From an uncultured Mycoplasmatota bacterium (GTDB lineage Bacteria > Bacillota_I > Bacilli_A > RF39 > UBA660): a stretch of DNA of 64,000 nucleotides. The stretch spans positions 124,001 through 188,000 of the forward strand of contig CALEBF010000012.1 in NCBI GenBank assembly GCA_937944975.1, written 5' to 3'. Positions 44,919 to 52,460 of this stretch are shown here, piece after piece (position 1 is the first letter of the stretch; every line of letters starts with the position of its first letter). The position numbers and the translations under genes are program-made. The notes under the pieces were generated by a model, which saw only the letters and a program-made list of their open reading frames with translations, had not been told where the DNA came from and did not search any database.

Positions 44919-45851
44919 TTACTGATCACTAATTTCGTATAAAACACCACAATCAATTCGGAAGTTTACTCCATTCGCTTGAAGGGTTGCGACACCATTT
45001 GCAGCTCCAGCACTTGGACCTTCTATTGCTAATACTGTGAAGATTGTATTACATTTCCAATAGTTACCTACATATAATACCGCATTAGGATCTTCACCAC
45101 TTCCATCTGCGTTACATTTGATCAGCGGTCCACATGGAATATAGTCATATTGTCCACATGGTGCTCCATAACAAGTAGCATAACATCCTATTTTCCCGTT
45201 GACGTATTCTCCACTCGGTCCATACGCTTCATCGACACGGAATATTCCGTTAATTCTTACTTTACTTCCCACATGTAAAACTTGATCTGCTCCACTCGAT
45301 ACTGGTACATCACTCAAATACTTCCAATCTTCCGTTCCTAATGTATTTACAATTTCTGTATTATCCATAAAAAAAGCATTGTCAAAATCAATTTCGTCGT
45401 TCATCGTATAATGATCACCATACGGATATTTATACCAATCAGAACTATCTTTTTGCCCAGTTGCTATTTCGATATGACAGTGAGACCCTGTTGCATTTCC
45501 TTTATCTCCTTTGTTTCCTAATTGAACACCTTGGGCAACTATTTGCCCAACATACGCATCAAACGAGTTATCGTGGGCTGTTACAAAAGTAACATAATCG
45601 ATGTTTCCATTTGCCATACGAACTCTCTCTAACGATTGCCACATTCCTTGTCCGTATTCAGGGACTGTCATAACACATTTTACATCACATGGTGCATAAT
45701 ATGGTTCGTGCGGATTTGTCTTATATCCGATATCTACCGCCATCGTTCCTGTGTGACTTCCTACACCTGCTCCTTGCGTAATTTTTACATACTCAAATGG
45801 ACATAGCAAATCTTGAATACCACCGCGTCTACTTGTTTGCTCTTTTTGCAT
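44919..45851 (-). CDS. M23-family peptidase without signal peptide
   Basis: A 310-residue protein. An N-terminal M23-like metallopeptidase domain has the zinc residues GSHTGTMAVD (H33, D40) and GSHCHIEIA (near 120-128). The C-terminal half (about 185-310) is Cys- and Gly-rich with two similar segments (LHVGSKVRINGIFRVDEAYGPS; LYVGNYWKCNTIFTVLAIEGPS-like), probably a wall-binding repeat. There is no signal peptide, so export would need lysis or a holin, as for phage endolysins. No other phage genes are adjacent. Single gene with a leader hairpin. Confidence 0.75.
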   Translation of the reverse strand: MQKEQTSRRGGIQDLLCPFEYVKITQGAGVGSHTGTMAVDIGYKTNPHEPYYAPCDVKCVMTVPEYGQGMWQSLERVRMANGNIDYVTFVTAHDNSFDAYVGQIVAQGVQLGNKGDKGNATGSHCHIEIATGQKDSSDWYKYPYGDHYTMNDEIDFDNAFFMDNTEIVNTLGTEDWKYLSDVPVSSGADQVLHVGSKVRINGIFRVDEAYGPSGEYVNGKIGCYATCYGAPCGQYDYIPCGPLIKCNADGSGEDPNAVLYVGNYWKCNTIFTVLAIEGPSAGAANGVATLQANGVNFRIDCGVLYEISDQ

Positions 45852-45866
45852 GCTATCTCTCCTTTC

Positions 45867-45900
45867 TAGAACATGAGTGCAATCCTTTTCTCACGTTCTA
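45867..45900 (-). promoter_or_regulatory. Leader hairpin upstream of the M23 gene
   Basis: TAGAACGTGAG and CTCATGTTCTA pair over 11 bp with one G-U, around a 12-base loop, directly before the AAGGAGAG ribosome-binding site. It lacks a T-tract, so it may stabilise the mRNA or control translation. Confidence 0.45.
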
Positions 45901-45945
45901 ATCCATTCTATTTGCACGTACAAAAAAAGAAACAACCATTATCAC

Positions 45946-45967
45946 AAATAAAAAGAGATTATCTTTT
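45946..45967 (-). terminator. Terminator of the rhodanese-thioredoxin operon
   Basis: AAAAGA, loop TAATC, TCTTTT plus T on the minus strand, 40 bases past the 46005 stop. Confidence 0.7.
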
Positions 45968-46004
45968 GGACAACCCCTTTTATTGTATATCAATAATTTA
46001 AACT

Positions 46005-46871
46005 CTATTTCTCTTCTAATAAATCAAAATATACATCATAACTATTTTTATGCTGCGATATAATAGCATCGATCATTTTTTCTTTCTCCTCTTCACCGAA
46101 TCCTATGTAACTTTGATTTCCAATGATCGTATACGGAACTCCGGATACCTGATCGTTCATCTTTTGAGCGAAACTTTTTAATATTGTTTCGTTTTCTTCA
46201 TCATACCAGACCTCAAAAGTATTTAAATTATAATATTTGCTATATTCTTTTTCAATCTCGTTAAAAAAGGTAAATTCTTCTTCGCAATGAGGACACCCAT
46301 TTCCCCAGAAAAAATAAATATTTACTTTTTCTGAATTATATTCTACATCCTGTAAATCAATATTTTCTATTTCTTTCTGATTTTCCTCTTCTGTCGTTTC
46401 CGAGTTTACAGTTTGTGAACCTTCTTCTATCGTTACATAATTTGTAACCCAATTATAAAGTGCATCTAAATTTTTATATTGATCTTTATCCTCTTCTTTG
46501 TCTGCTTCTAAAAAGTCAACTACCTCTCCTTCGTGAAAAATGACAAACGATGGATAATATTGAATCTTTTCTAGATTACTTTCCTTCACTAATGAAAACG
46601 GCATTTGATAAATGGTTAATTGATAAGTGCTTGAAAATTCTTTTACGATCTTTTCAAATGTATCAGATGTGACACAGAGAGGTTGATAGATAAACAGTAA
46701 AAAACTCTTTTTTTCTTCCAATTGTTTTTCATATGTTTTTAAATCTAATTCTATTATTTTGCTCGCTTCATAATATTCTTCATCTAACGAAAACTTCTGC
46801 TGTTGATCTATACATCCAACTGTACATAGAGCAAAGAGAAAACAAAAACACATGAATACAGTTCGTCTCAT
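46005..46871 (-). CDS. Lipoprotein with two thioredoxin-like domains
   Basis: A 288-residue lipoprotein: signal peptide with lipobox CTVGC (C20). The first thioredoxin-like domain (about 35-148) has only one Cys in its active-site position (LCVTS) and a YYPSF cis-proline; the second (about 175-288) has an intact GCPHC motif (C193, C196) and a GVPYT cis-proline. Likely an extracytoplasmic thiol oxidoreductase. Its ATG overlaps the rhodanese lipoprotein gene by 4 bases, implying a joint role in thiol or sulfur chemistry at the cell surface. Confidence 0.78.
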   Translation of the reverse strand: MRRTVFMCFCFLFALCTVGCIDQQQKFSLDEEYYEASKIIELDLKTYEKQLEEKKSFLLFIYQPLCVTSDTFEKIVKEFSSTYQLTIYQMPFSLVKESNLEKIQYYPSFVIFHEGEVVDFLEADKEEDKDQYKNLDALYNWVTNYVTIEEGSQTVNSETTEEENQKEIENIDLQDVEYNSEKVNIYFFWGNGCPHCEEEFTFFNEIEKEYSKYYNLNTFEVWYDEENETILKSFAQKMNDQVSGVPYTIIGNQSYIGFGEEEKEKMIDAIISQHKNSYDVYFDLLEEK

Positions 46872-47545
46872 TTTTCTACCTCGTGTAATAAGTCAAAATC
46901 GATATCGTGATATGTTACCTTCCAAAAATCATAAGAAATAGATCCATCTTTATTTTCTTTTTTGACGGAAATATTGTGGTTTCCCTCGTAATACCAGTAT
47001 CCTCCAACATTGTAAATTTTATCTTCATCCCATCCGAGTTCGATCAACATCGTCTTCATCATACCTGCGTAACCACCGCCACCACACATCAAAAAGATAT
47101 TTTTATTCTTTGGAAAATAATATTCTAAAATTTCTTTCGACTCTTCGTAGTTTGCCTGATATTTTCCATCTTCTGTCAGTGTGTACAATGTTTTTCCAGT
47201 ATATGTTTCTCCCACTTCTTCTGGTAATCCTGTTACATTTACAACAAGTGGAAATGGAATCGCTTCAAATCCTTCCACAAATCCAGATAAATATGCATCT
47301 CCCCCAATCGCCTCGTAATTACCTGGATCTTCTAACATTCTCATGTCACGATAGACACTATCGCTACGTCCAAGATATTGATCGATCGTCTCTTCATTTA
47401 TGTTCTGATCAATTCCAAATTGTTCTCCTCGAATTCCTTTCGTCACTTCTGGTTTTGGTAATTCTTTCAATGTATCATCTTTCGTACATCCACACATACC
47501 AAAACATATAGTGAGTAACAATAATATTATAATTTTCTTTCTCAT
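46868..47545 (-). CDS. Rhodanese-like lipoprotein
   Basis: A 225-residue lipoprotein with signal peptide and lipobox MCGC (C20). The mature part is rhodanese-like: YRDMR and a loop FLMCGGGGYAGMM carrying the active-site Cys (near 150), then the GW-V-NVGGYWYY end. Rhodaneses move sulfane sulfur. I chose ATG 47545 behind GGAGGGAG. Coupled to the thioredoxin-like lipoprotein; the pair may repair or sense thiols outside the membrane (inference). Confidence 0.75.
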   Translation of the reverse strand: MRKKIIILLLLTICFGMCGCTKDDTLKELPKPEVTKGIRGEQFGIDQNINEETIDQYLGRSDSVYRDMRMLEDPGNYEAIGGDAYLSGFVEGFEAIPFPLVVNVTGLPEEVGETYTGKTLYTLTEDGKYQANYEESKEILEYYFPKNKNIFLMCGGGGYAGMMKTMLIELGWDEDKIYNVGGYWYYEGNHNISVKKENKDGSISYDFWKVTYHDIDFDLLHEVEK

Positions 47546-47605
47546 ATTTTCTCCCTCCACCTTTATTATAATGAAAAGAGACTCATCTTCCTATAACGAA
47601 GTAGT

Positions 47606-47631
47606 TGAAAAAACTCAACGTAAAGTTGAGT
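47606..47631 (-). terminator. Terminator of the membrane XRE gene
   Basis: ACTCAAC, loop TTTAC, GTTGAGT then Ts on the minus strand. Confidence 0.85.
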
Positions 47632-48332
47632 TATTTAGAACAAGCTTGAAAAGAAAGTGGTACTTTATACATCGTCACTTTTCCGTTTTGATCTTCTGCA
47701 GAAATCGATAAAAACATACTATTTTCCGAATATTCCTTACATATTTTCGCGTATTGATCTACGGTAAACGTAACAGTTTTCAAGAATTCCTCTAATGTAA
47801 TAGGTGCATCTTTATCATATTTGAAAGAATCGATTTTCATCTCTAATTTATCGTTTGTCTCATAGAGTGTGCATTCTATTTTTCTATATTGATTTTGATC
47901 TTCTCCACCACAATACTGAATGTGGGCAATGTAGATGGATGACTTTTTTTCATTGTATGCGATATTACCTGATATGTTAAAATTATCACAATTACTAGAT
48001 AACGTTTTAAATTTAAAATCCGAACTATCTTTCTGAAACAAGATCACAGAAATCAAAATAACAAATAAGATTGCGATACCTACAAAGATTGCAATCCACT
48101 TTTTATTTTTCTTTGGTGCTTCATTCATTTTTCCATCGAACATTTCTTCTAAACTTACGTTAAAATCTTTACTCATTTCTTTCATCAATGATAAATCTGG
48201 TAAGTTTTTCCCATTCTCCCATTTACTCACTGCCTGATATGTCACATGGTACTTATCGGCTAGTTGTTTTTGTGTTAGATGGTGTTTTTTTCGAATTTCT
48301 TTTAAAAACTTTCCGAATTTTTCCTGATCCAT
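47631..48332 (-). CDS. XRE-family regulator with membrane anchor and external domain
   Basis: A 233-residue protein. The N-terminal XRE helix-turn-helix (about 5-62; LTQKQLADKYHVTYQAVSKWENG) is followed by one membrane helix (about 75-97) and an extracytoplasmic domain of about 130 residues. This topology suits a one-component membrane sensor that binds DNA from the membrane. Promoter at 48360-48388; own terminator. The target is unknown; the adjacent lipoprotein operon and the ABC-F gene are candidates. Confidence 0.78.
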   Translation of the reverse strand: MDQEKFGKFLKEIRKKHHLTQKQLADKYHVTYQAVSKWENGKNLPDLSLMKEMSKDFNVSLEEMFDGKMNEAPKKNKKWIAIFVGIAILFVILISVILFQKDSSDFKFKTLSSNCDNFNISGNIAYNEKKSSIYIAHIQYCGGEDQNQYRKIECTLYETNDKLEMKIDSFKYDKDAPITLEEFLKTVTFTVDQYAKICKEYSENSMFLSISAEDQNGKVTMYKVPLSFQACSK

Positions 48333-48359
48333 ATCACACTTCCTTACTTACTTTTCTAA

Positions 48360-48388
48360 ATTTTATCATATCCTTTTTCGATTTTCAA
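48360..48388 (-). promoter_or_regulatory. Promoter of the membrane XRE gene
   Basis: TTGAAA, 17-base spacer, TAAAAT; the -35 overlaps the 3' end of the ABC-F gene. Confidence 0.75.
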
Positions 48389-49902
48389 TTTAAATTCTCA
48401 TTGAATATGCGCTTGAGTCCATCCTTCGTTAAAACGTAGAGCGTATCGACGACTTCCTCCATATACTTTCGATCGTGAGAGATGCTGATAATCGCTCCTT
48501 GATATTCTTTCAATACTTTCCGTATCATTGGATTCGAAAGTGGACTGACATTTCTCGTCGGTTCATCTAACAATAGCACATTGCACTTCTCTAATACCAG
48601 TTTCATCAATAGTAATTTTGCTTTCGTTCCGTTACTTAAGTTTTTTATTTTCCCCGTCATCTCATCTTTTGTAAACTTCATATTTCCCAACATCGTTCTA
48701 GCTTTTGTCACATCTTCTATGTTGCCACTTGGTGCGATAAATTCTAATACTAACATATCTCCATCTAACACATCGTCATATGTCTGTGGCATATATCCCA
48801 ATTTGATATCTTCTCTTTGTTTCAACTCTTTATAAATTTTTTTCATCAGCGTCGACTTTCCTACTCCATTTTTTCCAATAATACAGAGATGTTCATTTCC
48901 GATCACTTCTAATTTAACGTTGCGTGCTAACACTTTTTCCTTAATTTTTAATTCGTCAATATCCAATTTAAGAACCACCTTTGTCCGAGGCAATTCTACT
49001 TTTTCAAAAAAGAAATGAATTCCCTCTTCTACATCAGGAATTTCTGTTAACGATGTGCTCATGAGTTTTTTCTCTTGTGATTTTAAAGCATGCATCTTCT
49101 TTTTTAATAGCCGTCCACCATGTGGATCTCTTCTCGTAATTGTATTTTGTTGATGTTCTACCTTCTGCATCACTTGTCTCAATTTTTCTTGCTGTTTTTC
49201 ATAGTTCCTTCTTTCTGATCTTGCCACTTGTGTTTGCTTCTCGATCGATCGCAATCGATTTTCTACATAACTATCGTAATCACTTCTCAAAAGCGTATGA
49301 CGACAATCTGTCTTGTGATTGATTTGTTCTAGGTGCAAAATCATATTTGCTGTGTGACTCAACAACGTTTCATCATGTGATACATAGATAATTGGCTTAT
49401 CTGTATAATTGATAAAATTTTCTAACCATTCTAACGTTTCGATATCTAGGTCATTTGTTGGCTCATCTAATAGTAAAATATCGTCATCTTCTAATAATAA
49501 ACGTAAAATACTAACTTTTACTTTTTCTCCACCTGATAAATTTTCTACTCTTTCATTCAATACAGAATCACTAAATTGAAATACTTCTAAATATCGGTAA
49601 AAATCACCGATCTTGTCATAATAATCTTCATCGTTTTGAAACAGATATTCATACACTGTCTTTTTCAAATATTTATTTGAAATACTCTGTTCCAAATATC
49701 CGATTCTATTTCCTTTTAAATTGATGATTCCATCTACTTCTGCATAATCGCATATTCCTAAAATTGCTTTTAATAAGGTTGACTTCCCATTTCCTTCTTC
49801 ACCGATAATTGCTAGCTTATCCTTTTGATTTAGCGTCAAAGATAAATCCTTTATTATATACTTATGGTTTACTATAATAATTAAATCTTTTATTTCTAAC
49901 AT
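48385..49902 (-). CDS. ABC-F ribosome-protection-like ATPase under leader attenuation
   Basis: A 505-residue soluble protein with two ATPase cassettes and no membrane helices. Cassette 1: GEEGNGKST (near 36), NLSGGEKVKV, LLLDEPTNDLD. The linker is long, basic and coiled-coil-like (about 205-285). Cassette 2: GKNGVGKST (near 341), NLSNGTKAKL, and LLLDEPTRNVSPLS in place of the usual NHLD. The preceding leader peptide and competing hairpins are typical of antibiotic-inducible ribosome-protection ABC-F genes (Vga, Lsa, Msr groups), so an antibiotic-protection role is inferred; the drug cannot be read from the sequence. Confidence 0.82.
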   Translation of the reverse strand: MLEIKDLIIIVNHKYIIKDLSLTLNQKDKLAIIGEEGNGKSTLLKAILGICDYAEVDGIINLKGNRIGYLEQSISNKYLKKTVYEYLFQNDEDYYDKIGDFYRYLEVFQFSDSVLNERVENLSGGEKVKVSILRLLLEDDDILLLDEPTNDLDIETLEWLENFINYTDKPIIYVSHDETLLSHTANMILHLEQINHKTDCRHTLLRSDYDSYVENRLRSIEKQTQVARSERRNYEKQQEKLRQVMQKVEHQQNTITRRDPHGGRLLKKKMHALKSQEKKLMSTSLTEIPDVEEGIHFFFEKVELPRTKVVLKLDIDELKIKEKVLARNVKLEVIGNEHLCIIGKNGVGKSTLMKKIYKELKQREDIKLGYMPQTYDDVLDGDMLVLEFIAPSGNIEDVTKARTMLGNMKFTKDEMTGKIKNLSNGTKAKLLLMKLVLEKCNVLLLDEPTRNVSPLSNPMIRKVLKEYQGAIISISHDRKYMEEVVDTLYVLTKDGLKRIFNENLN

Positions 49903-49905
49903 CTC

Positions 49906-49942
49906 TTATGCCTTCCTTTCTGGCATAATCAAAGTTTATGCC
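49906..49942 (-). promoter_or_regulatory. Attenuator: three alternating complementary segments before the ABC-F gene
   Basis: On the minus strand GGCATAA (49942-49936), TTATGCC (49928-49922) and GGCATAA (49912-49906). Segment 2 can pair perfectly with 1 (loop ACTTTGA) or with 3 (loop AGAAAGGAA, which contains the Shine-Dalgarno of the ABC-F gene). Pairing 2:3 would hide translation initiation; a ribosome stalled on the leader peptide could disturb 1 or 2 and switch it. Confidence 0.75.
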
Positions 49943-49946
49943 AAAC

Positions 49947-49967
49947 TTACTTTCGCATCATTCTCAT
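49947..49967 (-). CDS. Leader peptide MRMMRK
   Basis: A six-codon ORF (ATG AGA ATG ATG CGA AAG TAA) with a perfect GGAGGTGG ribosome-binding site at 49979-49972, ending 5 bases before the first attenuator segment. Short Met/Arg-rich leaders of this kind cause drug-dependent ribosome arrest at erm and ABC-F genes (for example MRLR-type peptides with macrolides). Its strong RBS and position are what support it; drug response is inferred. Confidence 0.7.
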   Translation of the reverse strand: MRMMRK

Positions 49968-50031
49968 TTTCCCACCTCCATTATTACGTATCATCTATCT
50001 ATTATTATAACATGAATTTTATAACATTTTC

Positions 50032-50060
50032 TTGAATGATATGGATATCTATGTTATGAT
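50032..50060 (+). promoter_or_regulatory. Promoter of the antisense RNA
   Basis: TTGAAT (50032-50037), 17-base spacer, TATGAT (50055-50060); predicted start near 50067. Confidence 0.7.
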
Positions 50061-50066
50061 GATGTT

Positions 50067-50168
50067 GTAAGATATTTCTTACAAAAAAGGAAATACTCAA
50101 ACGTGTCTAGTTGAGTACTTGCCATTTTGGGGCAAGCACACAATCTATCCGGATTGTGTGCTTTTTTT
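50067..50168 (+). ncRNA. Putative type I antitoxin RNA, about 100 nt
   Basis: From the predicted start come four hairpins: TGTAAGA/TCTTACA, ACTCAA/TTGAGT, CTTGCC/GGGCAAG, and the terminator GCACACAATC/GATTGTGTGC with seven Ts ending at 50168. No ORF. It is antisense to the 3' region of the hydrophobic-peptide mRNA, which is read leftward through this segment. The layout matches txpA/RatA- and bsrG/SR4-type systems where a stable short RNA pairs with the 3' end of the toxin mRNA. Confidence 0.7.
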
Positions 50169-50298
50169 ATCGTCTTTTATTTTACTAAGGTAAAAAGTAA
50201 GGCGATGAGTGCGAAAATGATCAAAAGTAAAGATAGAATCAAAAAATCCTTCTTAACCATAAAATCGCCTCCTTCCTATGAAGTCGGCAAGCACACAA
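50131..50298. repeat. Direct repeat GGCAAGCACACAA flanking the toxin ORF
   Basis: Exact 13-base copies at 50131-50143 and 50286-50298. In the toxin mRNA they read TTGTGTGCTTGCC once in the 5' leader and once in the 3' region, and both can pair with GCACACAA (from 50161-50154). This allows a 5'-3' long-range interaction competing with the local 3' hairpin. Confidence 0.75.
50177..50260 (-). CDS. Putative type I toxin, 27-residue hydrophobic peptide
   Basis: ATG 50260 to TAA 50177 encodes MVKKDFLILSLLLIIFALIA followed by LLFTLVK: one membrane helix with basic ends, like holin-like/TxpA-type toxins of Bacillota. A perfect GGAAGGAGG lies 7 bases upstream of the ATG. The mRNA 3' region overlaps the plus-strand small RNA, and a minus-strand terminator (ACTCAA hairpin TTGAGT with downstream Ts, about 50120-50085) ends it. 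No good sigma-A promoter was found upstream, so its start is unresolved. Confidence 0.7.
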   Translation of the reverse strand: MVKKDFLILSLLLIIFALIALLFTLVK

Positions 50299-50461
50299 CC
50301 TGTTTGAATATTTCCAATTGATATTTATCATAGCCAAACGATATTGGCAAATAACACAAAAACATTTTTTCTCTTACTTCCTACGAAATTTTCTTACAAC
50401 ATATGAAAATTTTAATAGCTTTTCCTATCATTCCATATCTAATCTATTAACTTTTGAAATA

Positions 50462-50489
50462 AAGAAAAGAGATTGTAAGTCACAATCTC
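50462..50489 (-). terminator. Terminator of the DUF5661-like gene
   Basis: GAGATTGT, loop GACTT, ACAATCTC, then TTTTCTTT on the minus strand. Apart from the toxin leader, I see nothing else in 50300-50461. Confidence 0.8.
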
Positions 50490-50737
50490 GATTGAAGATA
50501 TCTCTCAAACACTCTCAATCCATAATCTGGATTATAGTAATTCGGATATTCATTTAAGTGCGCTAAAGCTATTTTCGCTGTTACGATCAAATCATTATTT
50601 GTAACATTTGTCTCTGGACTTACAACACCATGTTCTAGCTCAATGAGAATTCCATCTAAAAATTCTTCCGGTGTAAATTGATCAAATGTCACTCCCAAAA
50701 CTGATGCAGCATACAACGCATCTTTTAAACTATACAT
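50480..50737 (-). CDS. DUF5661-like small protein
   Basis: An 85-residue soluble protein. The segment ELEHGVVSPETNVTNNDLIV followed by AKIALAHLNEYPNYY matches my memory of the DUF5661 family, which is of unknown function and also found in phages and plasmids. Single gene with its own terminator, between the toxin locus and the ABC-2 permease. Confidence 0.65.
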   Translation of the reverse strand: MYSLKDALYAASVLGVTFDQFTPEEFLDGILIELEHGVVSPETNVTNNDLIVTAKIALAHLNEYPNYYNPDYGLRVFERYLQSRL

Positions 50738-50780
50738 AATATCACCATATTATTATATGTCTTTTGTAAACGAATAATTT

Positions 50781-51575
50781 CTAACCTATCAATTCTTTTC
50801 GATTATAATGCATCATAGTCAATATGAAAAATAAACCAGATATTCCAATACTTAATACCACCATGATAGGATCGATAGAAGTAGAAGTTATGACGTTTCT
50901 AATATCTGATAATGTGAAAACTGAAAAATACTTCAAAAAGGATACAGAATCGGCAATCGTCGATAGCATATGTAACATGTAACTAATAAAGACAATTCCT
51001 AAACTAATTCCTATCATTTTCTTTGTCTTATGTGTAAATGTTGAAAAGAACATACAAATAAAATAGATCACGACGGATGAAAAAAGTGGAGTTATACTAA
51101 GGAAAAGATACTGTTCTTGATCGAAATCTCCGCTGAGTGACAAACCTATAAAATTAAATATACCGATCAATCCTACCATCAATATAATATAGGTCAAACC
51201 AGCCAGTACTTTTTGTACAACGATGTCCCTTCTTCTAACAGGTAAACTATTTAAATATTCTATTGTTTTATCGTTTTCTTCTTTTAATAAAATATTAGAT
51301 CCTAAAATTCCTGCATAACATCCTACAATCAACAACACAAATACAAAGCCTTCTGATTTTAACCATCCATATGCGCTATCCAATGAAGATATATCCATAT
51401 TGAATGCTTTTAAAACCTCTTCCGGAAATATTTTTATTAAATCATCTATCTTTTGAATACTATCACTATCGATAATAGATGGATAAATTAAAAATACAAC
51501 AGTAAACATTCCCATAACTATGAATAACCATATCATAAAACTTTTAAAATTTACTTTCATCTCTCTTCGAAACAT
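50781..51575 (-). CDS. ABC-2 type permease
   Basis: A 264-residue membrane protein with six hydrophobic helices, a large first loop (about 35-85), and the sequence NDKTIEYLNSLPVRRRDIV that is typical of ABC-2 permeases of the bacitracin/bacteriocin-resistance and BcrB type. It follows its ATPase by 9 bases. Substrate unknown. Confidence 0.82.
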   Translation of the reverse strand: MFRREMKVNFKSFMIWLFIVMGMFTVVFLIYPSIIDSDSIQKIDDLIKIFPEEVLKAFNMDISSLDSAYGWLKSEGFVFVLLIVGCYAGILGSNILLKEENDKTIEYLNSLPVRRRDIVVQKVLAGLTYIILMVGLIGIFNFIGLSLSGDFDQEQYLFLSITPLFSSVVIYFICMFFSTFTHKTKKMIGISLGIVFISYMLHMLSTIADSVSFLKYFSVFTLSDIRNVITSTSIDPIMVVLSIGISGLFFILTMMHYNRKELIG

Positions 51576-51584
51576 AAATGCCTC

Positions 51585-52460
51585 CTACATATAATAATGC
51601 AAAAACATATCTTCCAATGTTGCTTCTTCTATTAGTAATTTATCGATATGATACTTGGAAAGTACTTGAATCAAATCATTGATTGACCAAGAATTTTTAA
51701 ATTTTATCATGTGATCACTTTGCTCTAGCATATCTAACTTTAAATCATGTACTATCTTTTTTACATCCTTGGATTCGATGGTAACAAAGGTTAAATTTTT
51801 CCTTTTCATCTCTTCGATTGTCTCTATTTTTAATAAAGTTCCATCTTTGATAAGACCCACTCTATCACACACTTTAGAAATTTCACTTAAGATATGTGTC
51901 GAATAAAAAATGGTCGTTCCTTTTTCCTTTTCTTCTTCTAATAATTCATAAAATACTTGTTGCATTACTGGGTCTAATCCACTTGTCGGTTCGTCTAAAA
52001 TGAGAAGTTTAGGCTCATGCATAAAAGCAAGAACAATTCCTAACTTCTTCAAATTTCCCAAAGACAGGTCTTCTATCTTCTTCGATTCATCCAACTTTAA
52101 TCTATCTACAAGATTCTCTCTTCTCTTTTTTAAATCTTTTTTATAAAAAGATGCATGATAATCTAATATTTCTCCTACTGTCATATCTTCGTATAAATAA
52201 ACTTCACTTGGTAAATAGCCAATTTGTTCCTTTAACAGAGTATCATTTTTCTTTAAAATCTCTCCTTCGAACAAAATCGTTCCTTCTGTTTTATGAATCA
52301 AATTCATAATAGCACGAATGGTAGTTGATTTTCCTGCGCCATTTGGTCCAATAAATCCAAAGACTTCACCTTCTTTTAAAGTGAGTGATAAATCTTTCAC
52401 TGCCAATACATTCCCATAATATTTAGTTAACTTTTGAATTTCTAATACTATCTTTTCCAT
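51585..52460 (-). CDS. ABC transporter ATPase (BcrA-like)
   Basis: A 291-residue ATPase. Walker A GPNGAGKST (near 38-46), signature region DLSLGNLKKLGI, Walker B LLILDEPTSGLDP, switch His in YSTHILSE, and a C-terminal regulatory extension of about 70 residues. It pairs with the downstream ABC-2 permease to form an exporter. The start overlaps the end of the YjbR-like gene by 38 bases and uses GAGGAG. Confidence 0.9.
   Translation of the reverse strand: MEKIVLEIQKLTKYYGNVLAVKDLSLTLKEGEVFGFIGPNGAGKSTTIRAIMNLIHKTEGTILFEGEILKKNDTLLKEQIGYLPSEVYLYEDMTVGEILDYHASFYKKDLKKRRENLVDRLKLDESKKIEDLSLGNLKKLGIVLAFMHEPKLLILDEPTSGLDPVMQQVFYELLEEEKEKGTTIFYSTHILSEISKVCDRVGLIKDGTLLKIETIEEMKRKNLTFVTIESKDVKKIVHDLKLDMLEQSDHMIKFKNSWSINDLIQVLSKYHIDKLLIEEATLEDMFLHYYM

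Noticed and set aside
44919..45851. A prophage around the M23 lysin
   Set aside because: No capsid, tail, integrase or holin genes are next to it.
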